Assembly (NCBI RefSeq): GCF_014840935.1 | Contig: NZ_CP062005.1 | Location: 3,038,001-3,102,000, forward strand | Direction of reading: 5' to 3' | Source: Halomonas sp. YLGW01 | Lineage (GTDB): Bacteria; Pseudomonadota; Gammaproteobacteria; Pseudomonadales; Halomonadaceae | Length of the DNA: 64,000 nucleotides | Shown: piece by piece, positions 59,671 to 64,000 of the stretch | Position numbering within the stretch: position 1 is the first letter of the stretch | Layout of the letters: the number at the start of each line of letters is the position of its first letter | The notes under the pieces: model-generated | What the model saw: only the letters and a program-made list of their open reading frames with translations | What the model was told of the DNA's origin: nothing | Databases searched by the model: none | Position numbers and translations under genes: made by a program

Positions 59671-62346
59671 ATGCTGCTGCATCACTATCGCTTCGCGCCC
59701 GACGAGCGCCTCTTCGATGTCGCGGCCTTTCGCACCGAACTCGAAGGGGAGCGCTCGCCGATCGCGCCCTTCAAGCAGGCGCTGCGCGACATCCAGGAAC
59801 GCCTGGATGCGCGCTTTCGCGCCGGTGCCGATATCCGCGACCTGGTGCACGGTCGCGCCTGGTGCCTCGATCGCCTGCTCGAGATCGCCTGGTCGCGCCA
59901 TGCCTGGCCGGACGACGGCGTCGCCCTGCTGGCCGTCGGCGGCTATGGCCGCGGCGAGCTGCACCCGCACTCGGACATCGATCTGCTGCTGCTGCTCGAA
60001 GACGACGACGACACTCCCTACCGGGAGCCGCTGACGGACTTCATCACCTTCCTGTGGGACATCGGGCTGGAGATCGGCCACAGCGTGCGCTCGCTCAACG
60101 ACTGCGAGCGCGAGGCCAGCGCAGACGTCACGGTGATCACCAACCTGCTCGAGACCCGCACCCTGGCCGGCGGCAGCCACCTGCGCGACGCCATGCGCGG
60201 GCGGCTGGTGCCCGAGCGCCTGTGGCCGGCGGACGCCTTCTTCGAGGCCAAGTGGCAGGAGCAGATCACCCGCCACTACCGCTACAACAACTCCGAGTAC
60301 CACCTCGAACCGAACATCAAGAGCTCACCCGGCGGGCTGCGCGACATTCAGATGATCGGCTGGGTCGCCAAGCGTCAGTTCGGCGAACTGCGCTACGAGG
60401 ACGTGGTCGACAACGGCTTCATGAACGATGCCGAGCTGCGCATCCTGAGCCAGGGGCAGGCCTTCCTCTGGCAGGTCCGCTATGCCCTGCACATGCTGAC
60501 CGGGCGTGCCGAGGACCGGCTGCTGTTCGATCACCAGCGCACCATCGCCACCCTGTTCGGCTACCGCGACATCCCCGGTCGCCTGGCCGTCGAACAGTTC
60601 ATGAAGCGCTACTATCGCCACGTCACCGCCCTGGCGGGCCTCAACGACATGCTGCTGCAGCACTTCGACGAGGTGATCCTGCGTGCCGACGAGGTGCTCG
60701 AGACCCGCCCCCTCAATGACCGCTTCGAGGTCAAGGGCGGCTATATCCAGGCTCGCGACGAGGGCATCTTCCGCTATCGCCCGGCGGCCCTGCTCGAGCT
60801 GTTCCTGCTGATGGCTCAGCACCCGGAGATCGAGGGCGTTCGCGCCTCGACCATCCGCCTGATTCGCGATCATCGCCACCTGATGGATGACCTGTACCGG
60901 GACGACCTGCGCCACCAGAGCCTGTTCATGGAACTCTTGCGCTCCAACGGCAACGTGGCGCGCCAGTTAAGGCGCATGAACCGCTACGGGGTGCTCGGCA
61001 AGTACCTGCCGGAGTTCGGACAGGCCGTGGGACTGATGCAGCATGACCTGTTCCACAGCTACACGGTCGACGCCCATACCCTGGGCCTCCTGAAGTTCGT
61101 GCAGCGCTTTCGCGAACCCCGCTGCCGCGAGGAATTCCCGGTCGCGGCGGCGCTGGTGCATCAGCTGCCCAAGCTCGAGCTCCTGTGGATCGCCGGGCTC
61201 TACCACGACATCGGCAAGGGACGCGGTGGCGATCACTCCCTGCTCGGCGCCCGCGACGCCGAGGACTTCTGCGAGCGCCACGGCCTCTCGCCCCGGGACA
61301 CCCGGCTGGTCAGCTGGCTGGTCGAGCATCACCTGCTGATGTCGAAGACCTCCCAGAAGCGCGACATCACCGACCCGGACGTGATCCGGGAGTTCGCCAC
61401 CCAGATGCGCGATGAGGTCCACCTCGACTACCTCTACGTGCTGACCGTGGCCGACATCAACGCCACCAACCCGACCCTGTGGAACGGCTGGCGGGCCTCG
61501 CTGCTGCGCCAGCTGCACGCCGAGACCAAACGCGCCCTGCGCCGCGGCCTGGAAAATCCGCTGGACCGCGACGACTGGGTCCGCGAGACTCGCGAGGAGG
61601 CACGCAGCCTGCTGACCACCATCGGCACCGACCCGACCCGGGTCGACCGCCTGTGGGAGTCGCTGGGCGAGGACTACTTCGTGCAGTATGCCCCCAGCGA
61701 GATCGTCTGGCAGACCCAGGGCATCCTTCAGCATGACGGCTCGGACCTGCCGCTGATCCTGATCAGCGCCCCCACCGAGGACATGACCGAGGGCGGCACC
61801 AAGGTATTTATCCACACCCGCTCGGTGGACGACCTGTTCGCCGCCACCGCCGCCGCCATGGAACAGCTCGGGCTGTCGATCCACGATGCCCGCATCGCCA
61901 CCTCGAGCAGCGACTGGACGCTGAACACCTTCATCGTGCTCGACGAGGACGGCCAGCCGATCCGCGATCGCGAACGGCTCGAGACCCTGCGCCGTCATCT
62001 GGTCGAGGAGCTGGACGACCCGGACGACTACCCGCAGATCGTCACTCGTCATACCCCGCGCCAGCTCAAGCACTTCAAGGTGCCGACACGGGTGGTGATC
62101 GAGCAGGATCCCGCCAACGAGCGAACCATGCTCGAGCTGACGGCGCCCGACCGCCCCGGTCTGCTGGCTCGGGTCGGGCGCATCTTCATGGAGCAGGGTA
62201 TCGCCCTCTCGGCGGCCAAGATCGCCACCCTCGGTGAGAAGGTCGAGGACGTCTTCTTCATCACCGACCGCAACGGAGCGCCCCTCATCGACCCGGCCCG
62301 CCAGCAGTGCCTTCGGGAACGGCTGGTCGAGGTGCTCGACGTCTAG
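59671..62346 (+). CDS. glnD: PII uridylyltransferase/uridylyl-removing enzyme
   Basis: Senses glutamine and controls PII. 891 residues: nucleotidyltransferase GGYGRGELHPHSDIDLL near 92, a central helical region, HD domain LYHDIGKGRGGDHS near 510, and two C-terminal ACT domains (LPLILISAPTEDMTEGGTK and MLELTAPDRPGLLARVGRI). Follows map by one base. Confidence 0.97.
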   Translation: MLLHHYRFAPDERLFDVAAFRTELEGERSPIAPFKQALRDIQERLDARFRAGADIRDLVHGRAWCLDRLLEIAWSRHAWPDDGVALLAVGGYGRGELHPHSDIDLLLLLEDDDDTPYREPLTDFITFLWDIGLEIGHSVRSLNDCEREASADVTVITNLLETRTLAGGSHLRDAMRGRLVPERLWPADAFFEAKWQEQITRHYRYNNSEYHLEPNIKSSPGGLRDIQMIGWVAKRQFGELRYEDVVDNGFMNDAELRILSQGQAFLWQVRYALHMLTGRAEDRLLFDHQRTIATLFGYRDIPGRLAVEQFMKRYYRHVTALAGLNDMLLQHFDEVILRADEVLETRPLNDRFEVKGGYIQARDEGIFRYRPAALLELFLLMAQHPEIEGVRASTIRLIRDHRHLMDDLYRDDLRHQSLFMELLRSNGNVARQLRRMNRYGVLGKYLPEFGQAVGLMQHDLFHSYTVDAHTLGLLKFVQRFREPRCREEFPVAAALVHQLPKLELLWIAGLYHDIGKGRGGDHSLLGARDAEDFCERHGLSPRDTRLVSWLVEHHLLMSKTSQKRDITDPDVIREFATQMRDEVHLDYLYVLTVADINATNPTLWNGWRASLLRQLHAETKRALRRGLENPLDRDDWVRETREEARSLLTTIGTDPTRVDRLWESLGEDYFVQYAPSEIVWQTQGILQHDGSDLPLILISAPTEDMTEGGTKVFIHTRSVDDLFAATAAAMEQLGLSIHDARIATSSSDWTLNTFIVLDEDGQPIRDRERLETLRRHLVEELDDPDDYPQIVTRHTPRQLKHFKVPTRVVIEQDPANERTMLELTAPDRPGLLARVGRIFMEQGIALSAAKIATLGEKVEDVFFITDRNGAPLIDPARQQCLRERLVEVLDV

Positions 62347-62406
62347 GCGCGACGCCCAAGCGGCGCGCCTGTGCCCGCAAGAGACCATCGCCCGGGGGTG
62401 GCAAGA

Positions 62407-62435
62407 TTGAGGCGCCCCCCCGGCTTCCCTATAAT
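62407..62435 (+). promoter_or_regulatory. Promoter for dapC
   Basis: TTGAGG (62407-62412), 17-base spacer, TATAAT (62430-62435). 88 bases before the dapC ATG; a strong match. Confidence 0.65.
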
Positions 62436-62523
62436 CGCTGGCCTGACTCGACGGGCCCTCTCGACACGCGGCCCATGCCGTCACCACGACCACGACACGT
62501 GCCGCGAGGCGGCCAGGACAGCC

Positions 62524-63813
62524 ATGAACCCCGATCTCGATGCGCTCAAGCCCTACCCCTTCGAGAAGCTCGCCGCCCTCAAGGCCGGTATCACGCCGCC
62601 CGCGGGGCTAACGCACGTCCCGCTGACCATCGGCGAGCCTCAGCACCCGCCCTTCGCCGCGGCCCTCGACACCCTGAGCGCCCACCGCGACGAGATGGCC
62701 CGCTACCCGGCCACCGCCGGCACAGCCGAACTGCGCCAGGCGATCGCCGACTGGGCGACGCAGCGCTTCGACCTCGACAGCCTCGACCCGGACAGCCAAG
62801 TGCTGCCGGTCAACGGCACTCGCGAGGCGATCTTCGCCTTCGTGCAGGCGGCGCTGGATCGCACCCGCCCGGCCAGGGTCGCCGTGCCCAACCCCTTCTA
62901 CCAGATCTACGAGGGCGCCACCCTGCTCGCCGGCGGCACCCCCCTGTACCTGGACTGCCGGGCCGAGCATGGCTTCCGCCCCGACCTCGAGGCGGTACCG
63001 GCCGAGACCTGGCGCGACGTCCAGCTGGTGTTCCTGTGCTCGCCGGGCAACCCCACCGGGGCAGTGACGCCGCTTGACGACTTCAGGCGCCTGATCGAGC
63101 TCGCCGACGAGCACGACTTCATCATCGCCTCGGACGAGTGCTACTCCGAGCTCTATCTCGACGAGGCCGCGCCGCCGCCGGGACTGCTGGACGCCTGCGC
63201 CCGGCTCGGCCGCCACGACTACCGGCGCTGCCTGGTCTTCCACTCGCTGTCCAAGCGCTCCAACCTGCCGGGCCTGCGCTCGGGGTTCGTGGCCGGTGAC
63301 GCCGGACTGATCACGCCCTTCAAGCGCTACCGCACCTACCACGGCTGTGCCATGTCGCTGCCACTGCAGCAGGCCTCGATCACCGCCTGGAGCGACGAGG
63401 CCCACGTGCGCACCAACCGCGACGCCTACCGCGAGAAGTTCGCCGCGGTCACCGAGATCCTCGCCCCGGTGCTGGACTTCCCCACCCCCGAGGCGAGCTT
63501 CTACCTGTGGCCTGCGGTGCCCGGCGGCGACGACGAGGCCTTCACCCGGGCGCTCTTCGCCGAGGAACACGTCAGCGTGCTGCCCGGCAGCTACATGGGC
63601 CGCGCCACCAGCGGCGACGGAGAGGCCAGCGATGACGGCGTGAACCCCGGCGCCGGGCGTATCCGCCTGGCGCTGGTCGCCGACGTCGAGGCCACCGTCG
63701 AGGCCGCCCGTCGCCTTAGGCGCTTCACCGAGCGGTGGCTGGCTAACGGCTGTACCACGAACGACTCTACCGCAAACGGCTCGGCCACGAACCACGAGAG
63801 GTCCCAGGCATGA
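62524..63813 (+). CDS. dapC: Succinyldiaminopimelate aminotransferase
   Basis: PLP enzyme of the succinylase lysine/DAP pathway. 429 residues from ATG 62524 (AGGA five bases upstream). Fold-type I motifs NPFYQIYEG, CSPGNPTGAV, ASDECYSELY and the PLP lysine in SLSKRSNLPGLRSGF. Longer than usual (about 400): an insertion RATSGDGEASDDGVNPGAGR near 365 and a Thr/Asn/Ser-rich C-terminal tail. Overlaps the next gene by four bases; dapD normally follows, off the window. Confidence 0.93.
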   Translation: MNPDLDALKPYPFEKLAALKAGITPPAGLTHVPLTIGEPQHPPFAAALDTLSAHRDEMARYPATAGTAELRQAIADWATQRFDLDSLDPDSQVLPVNGTREAIFAFVQAALDRTRPARVAVPNPFYQIYEGATLLAGGTPLYLDCRAEHGFRPDLEAVPAETWRDVQLVFLCSPGNPTGAVTPLDDFRRLIELADEHDFIIASDECYSELYLDEAAPPPGLLDACARLGRHDYRRCLVFHSLSKRSNLPGLRSGFVAGDAGLITPFKRYRTYHGCAMSLPLQQASITAWSDEAHVRTNRDAYREKFAAVTEILAPVLDFPTPEASFYLWPAVPGGDDEAFTRALFAEEHVSVLPGSYMGRATSGDGEASDDGVNPGAGRIRLALVADVEATVEAARRLRRFTERWLANGCTTNDSTANGSATNHERSQA

Positions 63814-64000
63814 TCACCCTCTATGGCATCAAGACCTGTGACACCTGCCGCAAGGCGCGCAAGGCACTACAAGCCCAGGGCCTGCCCTTCAAGGTGCATG
63901 ACCTGCGCGACGACGGCCTGTCCGCGGCACTGCTCGACCATCTGCTGGAGCGGGTCCCCGTCATGACCCTGCTCAACAAGCGCAGCACCACCTGGCGCCA
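63810..64000 (+). CDS. ArsC/Spx-family thioredoxin-like protein, partial
   Basis: Only the first 63 codons are in the window. MITLYGIKTCDTCRKARKAL is the ArsC/Spx/YffB fold start with a CxxC redox motif at 10-13. The ATG overlaps the dapC stop. In Pseudomonas a protein of this type lies between dapC and dapD, so a bona fide arsenate reductase role is less likely than a YffB-like one. No full-length assessment is possible. Confidence 0.85.
   Translation, partial: MITLYGIKTCDTCRKARKALQAQGLPFKVHDLRDDGLSAALLDHLLERVPVMTLLNKRSTTWR

Noticed and set aside
63810-64000. Arsenate resistance gene
   Set aside because: The ArsC-like CxxC protein overlaps dapC, a known context for YffB-like proteins, and no arsR, arsB or arsH is nearby.

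Overview
The window looks like the chromosome of a GC-rich gammaproteobacterium, most likely of the Halomonas/Chromohalobacter group (Oceanospirillales). The basis is the gene content and order (pilMNOPQ-aroKB, priA-argS-ftsN-hslVU, ubiEJB-hisE-tatABC, hemB-ppk, and tilS-accA-dnaE through rpsB next to map-glnD-dapC), which follows the Pseudomonas-type plan, together with acidic, GC-biased proteins. The genus is inferred from general resemblance, not from a search. Almost everything is vertically inherited core genome. I see no mobile element, CRISPR array, prophage, rRNA or tRNA.

Layout. 1-372 is a regulatory region, probably for a gene to the left. 432-7012 (minus) carries the type IV pilus assembly operon pilMNOPQ running into aroK and aroB. 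7255-10665 (plus) has penicillin-binding protein 1A and a YdiY-like outer-membrane protein, facing maeB across a strong hairpin. rpmE and priA diverge at 12.5-12.7 kb. 12.7-25.3 kb (plus) holds priA, argS, an FtsN-like SPOR protein, the HslVU protease, a DUF971 protein, ubiE-ubiJ-ubiB, hisE and tatABC. 25.5-28.8 kb (plus) is hemB-ppk. 28.9-35.7 kb (minus) contains rho, ubiD, fre, folM, a 41-residue membrane protein, a long aromatic-amino-acid leader, aroG and a DUF3087 protein. ppx is on the plus strand and meets tilS head-on. 37.7-58.5 kb (minus) is a long envelope and translation cluster: tilS, accA, dnaE, rnhB, lpxB, lpxA, fabZ, lpxD, skp, bamA, rseP, dxr, cdsA, uppS, frr, pyrH, tsf, rpsB. 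From 58.9 kb (plus) come map, glnD, dapC and the start of an ArsC/Spx-like gene cut by the window end.

Functional themes. The big minus cluster couples lipid A synthesis, fatty-acid initiation, outer-membrane protein assembly, isoprenoid and undecaprenyl synthesis, phospholipid synthesis and translation factors. Ubiquinone genes occur twice (ubiEJB and ubiD), aromatic-pathway genes three times (aroK, aroB, aroG), and polyphosphate synthesis and breakdown (ppk, ppx) flank the rho/aroG block.

The most interesting signal is the 5' region of aroG (30.46-31.03 kb, minus). A promoter leads into a 54-codon ORF with a Trp/Phe/Tyr cluster, then an attenuator-like terminator with a complementary antiterminator segment, then a second 57-codon ORF with a Tyr-rich cluster whose stop codon overlaps the aroG start. 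This suggests two-stage control of DAHP synthase by aromatic aminoacyl-tRNA supply. Other notable points are several TTG starts, an in-frame 12-bp tandem repeat in tatC, the absence of hisI beside hisE and of trxA beside rho, and long perfect palindromes after ydiY and ppk.
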